In this document: one piece after another, positions 8,493 through 16,559 of the stretch
Numbering within the stretch: position 1 is the first letter of the stretch
Layout of the letters: each line of letters begins with the position of its first letter
Origin: Cytobacillus oceanisediminis
GTDB taxonomy: Bacteria; Bacillota; Bacilli; Bacillales; Cytobacillaceae
Direction: 5' to 3'
Length of the DNA stretch: 64,000 nt
NCBI RefSeq assembly: GCF_003182355.1
Contig: NZ_QGTW01000002.1
Coordinates: 366,653-430,652, forward strand
Notes under the pieces: model-generated
What the model saw: only the letters and a program-made list of their open reading frames with translations
Told to the model about the DNA's origin: nothing
Databases searched by the model: none
Made by a program: the position numbers and the translations under genes

Positions 8493-9683
8493 ATGGCAAA
8501 AGCAATACTGCTGGTGATCGACAGTTTTGGCATCGGGGCAATGGAGGATTGCGGCGAGTTCAGCCCCTCTGACTGCAGAGCCAATACCTATAAACATATA
8601 AGGGAATCTGCAGGCTTTTTAAATATACCTACTTTAGATCATCTGGGACTGGGGGCGCTTGCCGATGGGAAGCGTGCACCAGGGAATGCCTATGGATGCT
8701 CGGCGCTGGCCCATCATGGAGCCGATACGTACCTGGGGCATCAGGAAATCGCCGGAAGCTGCCCAAAGCGTTCGAATAAAAGGCTGATGAAGGACATTCA
8801 TGGGAAACTGGCAAAGGCTTTGAAGGATGAAGGTTATCGGGTGGAATACCCATGGGAGGAACGGCCTGTGCTTCTGGTGGACGAAGCCTGTGTCATCGGG
8901 GATAACCTTGAGTCTTCAGCAGGAAATATCATCAACTTAACGGCAGATTTTAATAAAATGCCCTTCCATGAATTAAAGGAAGTCGGAAAGGTTGTCCGCC
9001 AAAACGTGGACACCAGCCGGGTCATCGCTTTCGGCGGCCCATATACCACGATCGAACACATCCTGTCAGTTGTTCATGAAAAAAATCCCGGACAATGGGG
9101 CGTCGATGCACCAAAGGCAAGGGTATATGGAAAAGGCTACGAAGTCTATCATATGGGCTACGGAGTAAACATAGACGGTCAATTTCCGATGATTGCTGCC
9201 CGGCATGGCCTGAAAGTCCATCGAATTGGGAAAACAGCAGATGTTCTGCATGGTGAAGGACCCGCACACCCGATTGTCGATACCGATCAAGTATTAAGAG
9301 TTTTAGAGACTTCCTATCGGGAAGAAAAAGAGGATGCTGCGTTTCTCGTGAATATCCAGGAAACGGATCTGGCAGGCCATGCAGAGGATGCAGAATGGTA
9401 TGCAAGGCTCCTTAATACTACAGATCAGTGGCTCTCTGCCTTTCTCCCAAAAATGGCTGAGGAGGATCTGATAATCATCATGGCCGACCATGGGAACGAT
9501 CCAACCATCGGCCATTCCAACCACACCCGGGAATACGTGCCTATTTTGGCTGCTGGGAAACGGGTAAAAGCTGTTAATATTGGAAAACGAAATAGCATGG
9601 CTGATGTTGGGGCTACACTTTGCGAGTTTTTTCATCTGCCTGCCACGGAAGAAGGCACAAGCTTTTTGAGGCAAATCCTATAA
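8493..9683 (+). CDS. yhfW: YhfW, phosphopentomutase-like metalloenzyme
   Basis: This 396-residue protein belongs to the alkaline phosphatase superfamily and resembles DeoB. It has LLVIDSFGIGAM with the first metal aspartate, DTYLGHQEIAG corresponding to the phospho-acceptor loop of DeoB, NIQETDLAGHAED, and MADHGNDPTIGHSNHTRE with metal ligands near the C-terminus. The cap domain lies in between. It may isomerise or dephosphorylate a sugar phosphate in the pathway. An upstream in-frame GTG at 8484 is possible, but GAGAGGAAG spacing favours ATG 8493. A terminator follows. Confidence 0.8.
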   Translation: MAKAILLVIDSFGIGAMEDCGEFSPSDCRANTYKHIRESAGFLNIPTLDHLGLGALADGKRAPGNAYGCSALAHHGADTYLGHQEIAGSCPKRSNKRLMKDIHGKLAKALKDEGYRVEYPWEERPVLLVDEACVIGDNLESSAGNIINLTADFNKMPFHELKEVGKVVRQNVDTSRVIAFGGPYTTIEHILSVVHEKNPGQWGVDAPKARVYGKGYEVYHMGYGVNIDGQFPMIAARHGLKVHRIGKTADVLHGEGPAHPIVDTDQVLRVLETSYREEKEDAAFLVNIQETDLAGHAEDAEWYARLLNTTDQWLSAFLPKMAEEDLIIIMADHGNDPTIGHSNHTREYVPILAAGKRVKAVNIGKRNSMADVGATLCEFFHLPATEEGTSFLRQIL

Positions 9684-9690
9684 TAAACTT

Positions 9691-9723
9691 AAATCCGCTC
9701 TCGGCTATAGAGCGGATTTTTCT
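9691..9723 (+). terminator. Terminator of the yhf operon
   Basis: AAATCCGCTC and GAGCGGATTT arms with a T tail lie 8 bases after the yhfW stop. No other terminator was seen between the eight genes. Confidence 0.85.
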
Positions 9724-10078
9724 GTATCCAATCTTTTACTTATTATGATCTGGTATAAAATCATGCCATATAAATAGACAGCAAATATAGCAATTAGGAC
9801 TTCACAGTCGGCTATTTAAGGTAGATTGATTACTAAATAGGATTTTGATAGGCCAAAACCAATGCTGAAAAAACGACATTAACCCCATTTTATTTCCCGA
9901 AAAATAATAGATATTGTCAAAGTTTATAAGAGTTCATTAGGGAAAGAGTAATTTATTGAACAAGGGGGAGAAAGGCTAGCTGAACAAGAAAAGCAGGAAG
10001 CTGCCGCAAGCTTTTTAAAAATAAAGGGAGAAGTGCTGTTAACACTTCTCTCTCCTTCCAATTCCTAAGCTTCGTTTA
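9724..10078. other. Intergenic region with a dispersed repeat and phoD terminator
   Basis: This stretch separates the convergent yhfW and phoD genes. At 9890-9911 it holds a near-palindrome with core TATTTCCCGAAAAATAATAG that recurs at about 42409-42430. A hairpin at about 10022-10053 (GAGAAGTG/CACTTCTC), read on the minus strand, probably ends phoD transcription. No gene is supported. Confidence 0.5.
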
Positions 10079-11683
10079 CTATACTGTTACCCCAACTTTA
10101 TTATATTTGGAAACCCCAATTTCAGCTGCTCCCGGTTTTCCATTTTCAACTACCCAGGATGACATGGTAAAGGCTTGTGCATTCGGATCCCCAGGGGAAG
10201 AAACCGCACGGAAGTCCGTTTTCCATGAATCATGGGTCAAATCGCAGCGTACATATCCGCGCAGGTCGCCATTAAAGAGCTTCACATGCGGGTTAGCGGA
10301 AAGTGCTGCTTCCACGTTATCCTTCCAGCCGCATCCTGAACTGATCGAGGTTCCGACGAACTCAGTCGCAAGCGTCTCTGAGGAAGGATTATGGAAGTCA
10401 GCCTTCAGGTCATTGACCCAGCTTGAATGCCAGTCTCCGGCAAGGACAATCGGATTGGAAGGGCGGTGCTGCTGAATGAACTTTAATATCCGGTCACGCT
10501 CGGCCGCATAGCCGTCCCATTGGTCATGATTAACGCTGATTCCTGATCCGGGATCATAATCAAACTGAGCCACAATGGTTTGCTGGGCAATGACATTCCA
10601 GCGGGCTTTGGAATGCTCAAGATTTTTCATTAGCCATTGCTCCTGTTTGGAGCCCATCATTGTTCTTGCAGGGCTCTGAGCTTCCGGATCCAGCGGAGCA
10701 CTCGGAAAACCGTCCCTTAATTGATCATCACGATATTGGCGGGTGTCCAAAACATTGAAATCCGCTAAATTCCCATATGTGAATTGACGGTAAAGAATCA
10801 TATCGGAGCCATGCGGTTTTGATCGAAGCCTGAGCGGCAAGTGCTCATAATAGGCTTGAAAGGCTGCAGCGCGAAGGGCCAGAAAGTTTTGGTTCGATTC
10901 TTCTCCATCTGGCTGTGAGATATCATTCGCCCAGTTATTTTCAATTTCGTGATCATCAAAGGTCACGATAAACGGAAACGCAGCGTGAGCTTGCTGCAGG
11001 TCAGGAGAAGTCTTGTAAAGGGCATGCTGGTTGCGGAAATCAGCAAGGGTTGCTGTGTCCCTTTTTTCATAAATATAGTCCCCAAGGTGGAGAACAAAAT
11101 CTAGATCCTGCTGTGCCATGTCTCGGTAAGCGGCATAGCGTCCTCCCACCCAGGCCTGACAGGAAGCGAAGGCAAAAGAAAGGCTGTTCACATGTGCTCC
11201 CCAAGCTGGAGCCGTTTTTGTCCTTCCGACAGGACTGATTTCATTTCCGGCTTTAAATCGATAATAATATTCCATTCCCGGCCTTAGGCCATGTACTTCT
11301 GCATGGACAGAATGGGCAAGCTCCTGCATCGCCACTTCTGTTCCGTGTTTTACTACCCTCTTAAATTGTTCATCCTCTGCTACTTCCCACTCTACCCGGA
11401 TATTTTTATCAGGCATTCCGCCTAATCCATCTGCCGCAGCAGGATCAGGTGCCAATCTTGTCCATAATACGACCCCATCCGGTAAGGGATCTCCAGAAGC
11501 AATCCCCAGCGTAAATGGATAGGCATTGAAGGTAAAAGAAGCTTCCACACCCTTTTTGGACAATGAATGGGGGATTGTGAGGCTCAGCGCAGCAGCCAGT
11601 GCTGCTTTGCTGGAGGTGCCTAAGAACGACCGCCGGGTAAATGTTTTCGAATTGAATTCCTTTAACCATTTTTCATAACTCAT
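10079..11683 (-). CDS. phoD: Secreted alkaline phosphatase/phosphodiesterase PhoD
   Basis: This 534-residue PhoD-family enzyme releases phosphate from phosphodiesters and teichoic acids outside the cell. A twin-arginine signal is clear: TRRSFLG at residues 16-22, then a hydrophobic AALAAALSLTI. Metal-site motifs include FASCQAWVGG, HLGDYIYE, FDDHEIENNWAND and LAGDWHSSW. The ATG at 11683 has AAGGAG at ideal spacing; an in-frame GTG three codons earlier lacks it. PhoP-box-like repeats lie upstream at about 11805-11832. B. subtilis PhoD is the classic substrate of TatAd/TatCd, which are encoded nearby. Confidence 0.95.
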   Translation of the reverse strand: MSYEKWLKEFNSKTFTRRSFLGTSSKAALAAALSLTIPHSLSKKGVEASFTFNAYPFTLGIASGDPLPDGVVLWTRLAPDPAAADGLGGMPDKNIRVEWEVAEDEQFKRVVKHGTEVAMQELAHSVHAEVHGLRPGMEYYYRFKAGNEISPVGRTKTAPAWGAHVNSLSFAFASCQAWVGGRYAAYRDMAQQDLDFVLHLGDYIYEKRDTATLADFRNQHALYKTSPDLQQAHAAFPFIVTFDDHEIENNWANDISQPDGEESNQNFLALRAAAFQAYYEHLPLRLRSKPHGSDMILYRQFTYGNLADFNVLDTRQYRDDQLRDGFPSAPLDPEAQSPARTMMGSKQEQWLMKNLEHSKARWNVIAQQTIVAQFDYDPGSGISVNHDQWDGYAAERDRILKFIQQHRPSNPIVLAGDWHSSWVNDLKADFHNPSSETLATEFVGTSISSGCGWKDNVEAALSANPHVKLFNGDLRGYVRCDLTHDSWKTDFRAVSSPGDPNAQAFTMSSWVVENGKPGAAEIGVSKYNKVGVTV

Positions 11684-11804
11684 TTTTTCCACTCCTTATG
11701 TAATCGATAATGAAACTCTGTCAAATCGTTCTGACATTTAATAGATAACATAGGCTCAGAATGGAAATGTCCGAATTTACCAAAAGTATATACAATCTAT
11801 AACT

Positions 11805-11832
11805 ATCTAACATTTGCTTAAAAAAGTGTAAA
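11805..11832 (-). promoter_or_regulatory. PhoP-box-like repeats before phoD
   Basis: On the minus strand TTTACA, TTAAGC and TTAGAT occur with 11-base periodicity. This matches the direct-repeat architecture (TT(A/T)ACA-like hexamers on an 11-bp step) of B. subtilis PhoP sites. Confidence 0.6.
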
Positions 11833-11970
11833 TAAATTAACGTGGAATAGGATTTCTTTATTCCGCAGAGGAAGGCGGAACACAATGGAAGTTTAATAGA
11901 GGGAAGTCAAGAGGTACCCCTAATAGGGAGCTTAAATCGATTGGAAAAATGGATACCATTTTACTCAAAA

Positions 11971-12053
11971 TTTACAAATGATTAAAACATTTATAACTTT
12001 TTTACAATTCTTTACCCTGGCTTTATTAACATTTTTTAATCGTTCCCTATAAT
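11971..12053 (+). promoter_or_regulatory. PhoP-box-like repeats and promoter of phoX
   Basis: TTTACA (11971), TTAAAA (11982), TATAAC (11992), TTTACA (12001) and TTTACC (12011) are spaced by about 10-11 bases, and a TATAAT -10 element lies at 12048-12053. This is the expected layout of a PhoP-activated promoter. Confidence 0.7.
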
Positions 12054-12096
12054 TTTACTAGTACATAAGAAATTATTATAAAGGGGAAATCATTCT

Positions 12097-13716
12097 ATGG
12101 ATCGTCGTTTATTCTTAACATATGCTGGAAGCACAACTGCAGCATTAGTTGCAGCCTCTACAGGGATTGGCGCTTTAACAGGAAACGCCATGACAGCCAA
12201 TCATTTAATGAATGGACAGCCTTCAGGGCAGGGCAAGCCTCTTACCGCTCCTTTCAAACCTGTTAGCCGTACATGGGAAAACGAATTAGTGCTGCCTAAT
12301 GGTTACAAGTACAATATTATCGCCTCTTATGGGGATGTGATTAATTCAAAAGGCGAGAAATTCGGGGATGCAGCGGATCTTACTGTTTATTTCCCTATTG
12401 ATAGTTTAGAAGGGGGAAATCATTCGGAAGAGGGCTTAATCTGGGTCAATCATGAATTTCCTGAGCCAGGCAACTATATGAAGATGTTGGGGATTAATGA
12501 AGCAACTTTTAAGAAAGAAAATCTTGCGAGCTATCCGGAGCTTCTCAAAATGGAAAAAGAAGCAGTGGGCGGCTCGGTCATTCATGTAAAGAAAGAAAAT
12601 GGCGAATGGAAGCTTGTGCAGAATGATGCCTATAACCGCCGTGTTGATGGGACAACCCCGATTGAATTAACCGGTCCTGCCCGTGGAAGCAAAGCGGTAA
12701 ATGGGGCCACAAAAGTGTTCGGATCACTTGGAAACTGCAGCGGTGGACGCACTTTATGGAATACCGCTTTATCCTGTGAGGAAAATACAGGATATGGAAG
12801 CTCCTATGGCTGGCCCAATTTCGATGAAACTCATTACGGCTGGGTTGTCGAAGTGGATCCGTTTGATCCCAAAAAGCCTGTACGCAAGCATACAGCGCTT
12901 GGACGTTTCGCACATGAAAATGCAGCAATGGGATTAACCGAAGATGGCAGAGTCGTCGTTTACATGGGTGATGATAAAGGTGACGAATGTTTCTATAAAT
13001 TCATTAGTGACAAGAAATTCAACCCAAACAACCGGGAAGCCAACTTTGATATTTTAGAAAATGGAACTTTATATGTAGCAAACCTCGGAAAACAAAAATG
13101 GATTGCGCTTGATTATGCTTCCAATTCTGCACTAAAAAGCCAATTTGCTGACCAGGCGGATGTCTTAACGAACGCACGGGCTGCAGCTAAAGCGGTAGGG
13201 GGAACGAAATTGGATCGTCCGGAAGATGTGGAAATCCACCCTCATGACGGAACTGTATTTTTAGCGTTAACCAATAACTCCGGGCATGGAAATTTCCACG
13301 GACAAATTGTCCGGTTTGCCCCTGCAAATGGAGACCATGCAAGTGATTCCTTTACGTTTGAGGTATTTATTGCGGGAGGACAGCAAAGTGGTATTACTTG
13401 TCCTGATAATCTTCACTTTGACAGCAAAGGAAACCTGTGGGTTGTGGAGGATTATGGAGCAACAGAAGACAATATATATGCAGCGTATAAAAACTGCGGT
13501 GTATTCATGATTCCTACGGATGGAAAAAGCTATGGAGTCCCTCACCAATTTGCATCAGGTCCAAAAGGATGCGAAGTAACCGGTCCTTGGCTGACACCGG
13601 ATGAACGTACTTTATTCCTTGATGTCCAGCACCCTGATACTTGGAACCCTGCCCCTGGATACGATTTTGGACGTTCTTGTTTAGTTGCCGTACAGGGTGG
13701 AAGCTTCAGTAAATAA
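12097..13716 (+). CDS. phoX: PhoX-type (DUF839) alkaline phosphatase
   Basis: This 539-residue protein matches the PhoX/DUF839 family of calcium- and iron-dependent phosphatases. The extreme N-terminus MDRRLFLTYAGSTTAALVAA is a short Tat signal with the arginine pair at residues 3-4. Family-like stretches include LIWVNHEFPEPGNY, GNCSGGRTLWNTALSCEENT, HENAAMGLTEDGRVVVYMGDD and RPEDVEIHP. It is divergent from phoD, and both carry PhoP-box-like repeats. The GGGGAAA site precedes the ATG by about 8 bases. Confidence 0.9.
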   Translation: MDRRLFLTYAGSTTAALVAASTGIGALTGNAMTANHLMNGQPSGQGKPLTAPFKPVSRTWENELVLPNGYKYNIIASYGDVINSKGEKFGDAADLTVYFPIDSLEGGNHSEEGLIWVNHEFPEPGNYMKMLGINEATFKKENLASYPELLKMEKEAVGGSVIHVKKENGEWKLVQNDAYNRRVDGTTPIELTGPARGSKAVNGATKVFGSLGNCSGGRTLWNTALSCEENTGYGSSYGWPNFDETHYGWVVEVDPFDPKKPVRKHTALGRFAHENAAMGLTEDGRVVVYMGDDKGDECFYKFISDKKFNPNNREANFDILENGTLYVANLGKQKWIALDYASNSALKSQFADQADVLTNARAAAKAVGGTKLDRPEDVEIHPHDGTVFLALTNNSGHGNFHGQIVRFAPANGDHASDSFTFEVFIAGGQQSGITCPDNLHFDSKGNLWVVEDYGATEDNIYAAYKNCGVFMIPTDGKSYGVPHQFASGPKGCEVTGPWLTPDERTLFLDVQHPDTWNPAPGYDFGRSCLVAVQGGSFSK

Positions 13717-13849
13717 CACCAGGTAACCAGCTGGGCAGGGCAGTGAACGAAGTCAGCTGCAATAAAAAGAGATTAATAGCCTCTTCTTTATCTATAACGT
13801 TTAAACTCGTTAACAGCTTAGCCTATTATATATGGAGGGAGCACCTGAG

Positions 13850-14035
13850 ATGGTTTTTACTTGTAAAAAACACGTGAAGGAAGCTTTAAAGATCATAGAT
13901 CTTCCTCATATTTATCCAATTTCTGAAAATGACCGAATGAATTGCCAATATGCCAACTGCCGCATTTGCGGAAATAAAGCGGAATTTAAGCTTTTTAATT
14001 ATCTTCCGCAGCGGAAAACTAAACAAGCAATATAA
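13850..14035 (+). CDS. Small Cys-rich (CxxH/CxxC) protein
   Basis: This 61-residue protein has four cysteines arranged as CQYANCRICG, preceded by an FTCKKH segment, which suggests metal binding. GGAGGGAG lies about 11 bases before ATG 13850; an upstream ATG at 13832 lies within the ribosome site and is less likely. It sits 17 bases before tatA and is probably cotranscribed with it. The function is unknown. Confidence 0.6.
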   Translation: MVFTCKKHVKEALKIIDLPHIYPISENDRMNCQYANCRICGNKAEFKLFNYLPQRKTKQAI

Positions 14036-14052
14036 AGGGAGGATGATGAAGC

Positions 14053-14253
14053 ATGCTTCAAAATATAGGGATTCCCGGATTGGTTTTAGTCCTTGTGATC
14101 GCTTTGATTATTTTCGGTCCTTCCAAGCTGCCTGAAATCGGACGGGCCTTTGGCCGCACGTTAACGGAATTCAAGAGTGCCACAAAGGGCCTGGTATCCG
14201 GTGAGGATCATGAGGAAGACGAAAAGAAACAGAAAAAATCAGTCAATTCTTAA
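14053..14253 (+). CDS. tatA: Twin-arginine translocase TatA
   Basis: This 66-residue protein is a canonical TatA/TatAd. It has an N-terminal membrane helix ([17 protein letters not shown]), the hinge [17 protein letters not shown] with the conserved FGP, and an amphipathic helix followed by a charged tail. It forms the pore of the Tat system that exports the phosphatases encoded next to it. GGGAGG precedes the ATG. A 400-base spacer with a repeat element separates it from tatC. Confidence 0.95.
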   Translation: MLQNIGIPGLVLVLVIALIIFGPSKLPEIGRAFGRTLTEFKSATKGLVSGEDHEEDEKKQKKSVNS

Positions 14254-14326
14254 TCATGATAGACGGGGAAACTCGTCTATTTCTTTTCTTTAAAGATTTG
14301 AAAGTATAACTTTGAACTTTGATAAC

Positions 14327-14632
14327 TGTCTAGCTCCAGCGCCTGCCCCCTCGAGGTCACAAGCTTGTCTAGTTGAGGCTCCTAGGAACTCGAGACATAA
14401 GCCAATCCCTTCCAGAAGGAAAGAACACCTTCTTGCAGGGCTTGTCTTATGCTTGTCGTCCCTGAGCAGTCGCCTCCACATTTCGGGCAATCCTCCCAGA
14501 AAGGCAAAGAACGCCTTTCCATGAGGCTCGTCTTGTGCTTGAGGCCCACAGGATGCGGGTCATGTAGACGTTGCCACAGGACGTGGCGTTCTTAGTCTGC
14601 GTTCCTTCGTGGGCAAGGTGCTAGCGCTTTTC
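14327..14632. repeat. Dispersed CTAGCTCCAGCGCC-type intergenic repeat
   Basis: A GC-richer stretch begins CTGTCTAGCTCCAGCGCC and ends GGCAAGGTGCTAGCGC. Inside it are repeated motifs of the type CTCGAG...CATAAGCC and CCTTCTTGCAGGGCTTGTCTTATGC (abbreviated), with CAGGACGTGGCG near the right end. It resembles a dispersed non-coding repeat I have seen in many Bacillus genomes. It sits between tatA and tatC. Open frames inside it are not credible genes. Confidence 0.7.
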
Positions 14633-14654
14633 TATTATGCGGGAGGTGTCCAGG

Positions 14655-15395
14655 ATGGAAAGCAAAGATGTGCATCTGATTGAACATTTGGAGGAGCTTC
14701 GCCAACGAATCATTAAAACCCTAATCGCATTCATTCTTTTTATGATTGCTGCTTTTATCTTTGTGCAGGATATTTATCAATGGTTAATAAGGGACCTTGA
14801 CGGAAAGCTGGCCATATTGGGGCCGAGTGATATTTTATGGGTATACATGGTCCTTTCCGGCGTGCTTGCCATAGCTGCTACAATCCCTGTAGCTGCCTAT
14901 CAGGCATGGAGGTTTGTGGCGCCGGCTTTAAAGAAGGAAGAGCGCCGAGTTACTTTAGGCTTTATCCCGGGCTTATTTCTTCTATTTATTGCAGGACTTT
15001 CCTTTGGTTATTTTGTCCTGTTTCCAATCGTGCTCGGATTCTTAACACAGCTGTCAGCGGGGCAGTTTGAAACGATGTTTACGGCAGATAAATATTTCAG
15101 GTTCATGATTAACCTGACTCTGCCATTTGGCGTTCTATTCGAGATGCCCCTGGTCGTGATGTTTTTAACGAAGCTGGGAATTCTCAATCCAAATAGACTT
15201 GCAAAGTCGAGGAAGCTCTCTTATTTCGCTCTCATCGTCATCTCAATCCTGATCACTCCGCCCGATTTTATCTCGGATATCCTGGTTATTGTCCCATTGC
15301 TTCTCCTTTTTGAAGTGAGTGTGACCATTTCCAAAATGGTTTATAAGAAAAAGCTGATGGGTGAAATGATAAAAGGATCTGCCCCTGCTAATTAA
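14655..15395 (+). CDS. tatC: Twin-arginine translocase TatC
   Basis: This 246-residue protein is a standard six-helix TatC. It has the conserved N-terminal HLIEHLEELRQRI, which contacts Tat signals, then membrane segments through to LVIVPLLLLFEVSV. GGGAGGTG precedes ATG 14655. Together with the upstream tatA it forms a minimal TatAC translocase of the TatAd/TatCd type. A terminator follows at 15382-15412. Confidence 0.95.
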   Translation: MESKDVHLIEHLEELRQRIIKTLIAFILFMIAAFIFVQDIYQWLIRDLDGKLAILGPSDILWVYMVLSGVLAIAATIPVAAYQAWRFVAPALKKEERRVTLGFIPGLFLLFIAGLSFGYFVLFPIVLGFLTQLSAGQFETMFTADKYFRFMINLTLPFGVLFEMPLVVMFLTKLGILNPNRLAKSRKLSYFALIVISILITPPDFISDILVIVPLLLLFEVSVTISKMVYKKKLMGEMIKGSAPAN

Positions 15396-15412
15396 AAGCA
15401 GGGGTATTTTTT
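15382..15412 (+). terminator. Terminator after tatC
   Basis: CCCCTGC and GCAGGGG arms with a T-rich tail overlap the last codons of tatC. Confidence 0.85.
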
Positions 15413-15440
15413 GGCGGTTCTGCCGGGGATATGGATGCGA

Positions 15441-15476
15441 GAAAAAGGGAGCCAGCGAACAATACACTGACTCCCT
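15441..15476 (-). terminator. Terminator after nagB
   Basis: Read on the minus strand, GGGAGTCAG and CTGGCTCCC arms are followed by TTTTTC, about 110 bases past the nagB stop. Confidence 0.7.
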
Positions 15477-15496
15477 TATTGCAGGACGGTTCTTTA

Positions 15497-15518
15497 TTTA
15501 ATCAAACGTTTGATTAAA
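15497..15518. promoter_or_regulatory. Perfect 22-bp palindrome, core AATCAAACGTTTGATT
   Basis: The 16-base core AATCAAACGTTTGATT is extended by three matching bases on each side to a perfect 22-bp palindrome with no loop. It resembles TetR-family operators. It lies between the 3' ends of two convergent genes rather than at a promoter. A second copy of the core is at 42229-42250. Confidence 0.6.
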
Positions 15519-15589
15519 AGCATTTATCTTATGGAAACAAAAGGATCGCGTCAGTAATCGGCCGTTCACGAGCTACCCATTAAATAGGT

Positions 15590-16321
15590 TTAAACAACGA
15601 TTTTCCCTATCGCTGCTTCGTCTGCAATAATGGTCACATTCGTGTGTTTTCTTAAAATAGAGGCAGGGAAGCTTTCATTAACCTCTCCCTTTAATAGTTG
15701 CTCCAAGGCATCTTTTTTGGCATCTCCCGAGACAAGCAAGAGAATTTCTCTGCTGCGCATAATGCTCGCAATCCCCATGGTAATGGCATGAGCAGGCACT
15801 TCACTAAGGCTATTAAAATATCTTGCATTGGATTCGCGTGTAGAAGGTGTTAATTCGACAATATGTGTTTCAGTGTGAAAGGATGTACCTGGTTCATTAA
15901 AGCCAATATGGCCATTGCTGCCGATGCCAAGAACTTGAAGGTCAATGCCGCCATGTCTCTCTATCAGATTTTCGTAATCGCTGCATTGCTGCTGCGGATC
16001 GGCTGTATTGCCTAAAGGAACATGAGTATTCGATTTTTGAATATCAATGTGATTAAATAAATGCTTGTCCATGAAAAAACGGTAACTATTTGGGTCTTCA
16101 CTGGAAAGCCCCATATATTCATCCAGATTAAAGGTTGTAACGTCCTGATAGGAAGTATGGTTTTTTTGATGATCTTTTACCAATTGTGCATATAATCCAA
16201 CCGGGGTTCCGCCTGTGGCCAATCCCAGGTTAATGTCAGGATTGCGGCGTATTCTATCGATTAAAAACTCCGCTGCTTTTTGACCCATTTCATCATAATT
16301 TTTTGCTTGTAAGATTTTCAC
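15590..16321 (-). CDS. nagB: Glucosamine-6-phosphate deaminase NagB
   Basis: This 243-residue NagB converts glucosamine-6-phosphate to fructose-6-phosphate and ammonia. Diagnostic stretches are LATGGTPVGLY, TFNLDEYMGL with the catalytic aspartate, GIGSNGHIGFNEPG, and TMGIASIMRSREILLLVSG. The length equals B. subtilis NagB (about 242). The start is the GTG at 16319-16321, preceded by GGAGGAG and overlapping the stop of the nagA remnant by four bases. The open frame extends further upstream, but those codons are shadow sequence. Confidence 0.95.
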   Translation of the reverse strand: MKILQAKNYDEMGQKAAEFLIDRIRRNPDINLGLATGGTPVGLYAQLVKDHQKNHTSYQDVTTFNLDEYMGLSSEDPNSYRFFMDKHLFNHIDIQKSNTHVPLGNTADPQQQCSDYENLIERHGGIDLQVLGIGSNGHIGFNEPGTSFHTETHIVELTPSTRESNARYFNSLSEVPAHAITMGIASIMRSREILLLVSGDAKKDALEQLLKGEVNESFPASILRKHTNVTIIADEAAIGKIVV

Positions 16322-16534
16322 TGCTGTTCTCCTCCTCGATGATAGGCAAGCTCTCCACGGCAAAAAGTCATATCTGCTTCAAGCTGCTCATCCAATATCA
16401 CGATGTCAGCGTCTTTTCCTTGGTCCAACTCCAATTATTTTATGATTCTGTACTTGAATATAGCCTGCTTCAATTTTTTGGTCTTCCGCATATATTTGCA
16501 TTCCTTTAAGCAAGATACCGTTCAAGGTAATCAA
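16318..16534 (-). pseudogene. nagA: nagA remnant with large internal deletion
   Basis: Only the two ends of N-acetylglucosamine-6-phosphate deacetylase remain. The 5' part encodes NGILLKGMQIYAEDQKIEAG and IGVGP, typical of the first 35 residues of NagA. It is joined out of frame to a segment encoding QGKDADIVILDEQLEA and TFCRGELAYHRGG, the typical NagA C-terminus, which runs into nagB. About 320 codons are missing and the fusion stops shortly after the joint (PRKRR). The remnant still supplies the ribosome site for nagB. Confidence 0.85.
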
Positions 16535-16559
16535 ACCCCTTTGTGTATATAGTAAAAAA

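Noticed and set aside
14290-14524. Open frames within the tatA-tatC spacer
   Set aside because: They fall inside a dispersed non-coding repeat and lack ribosome sites.
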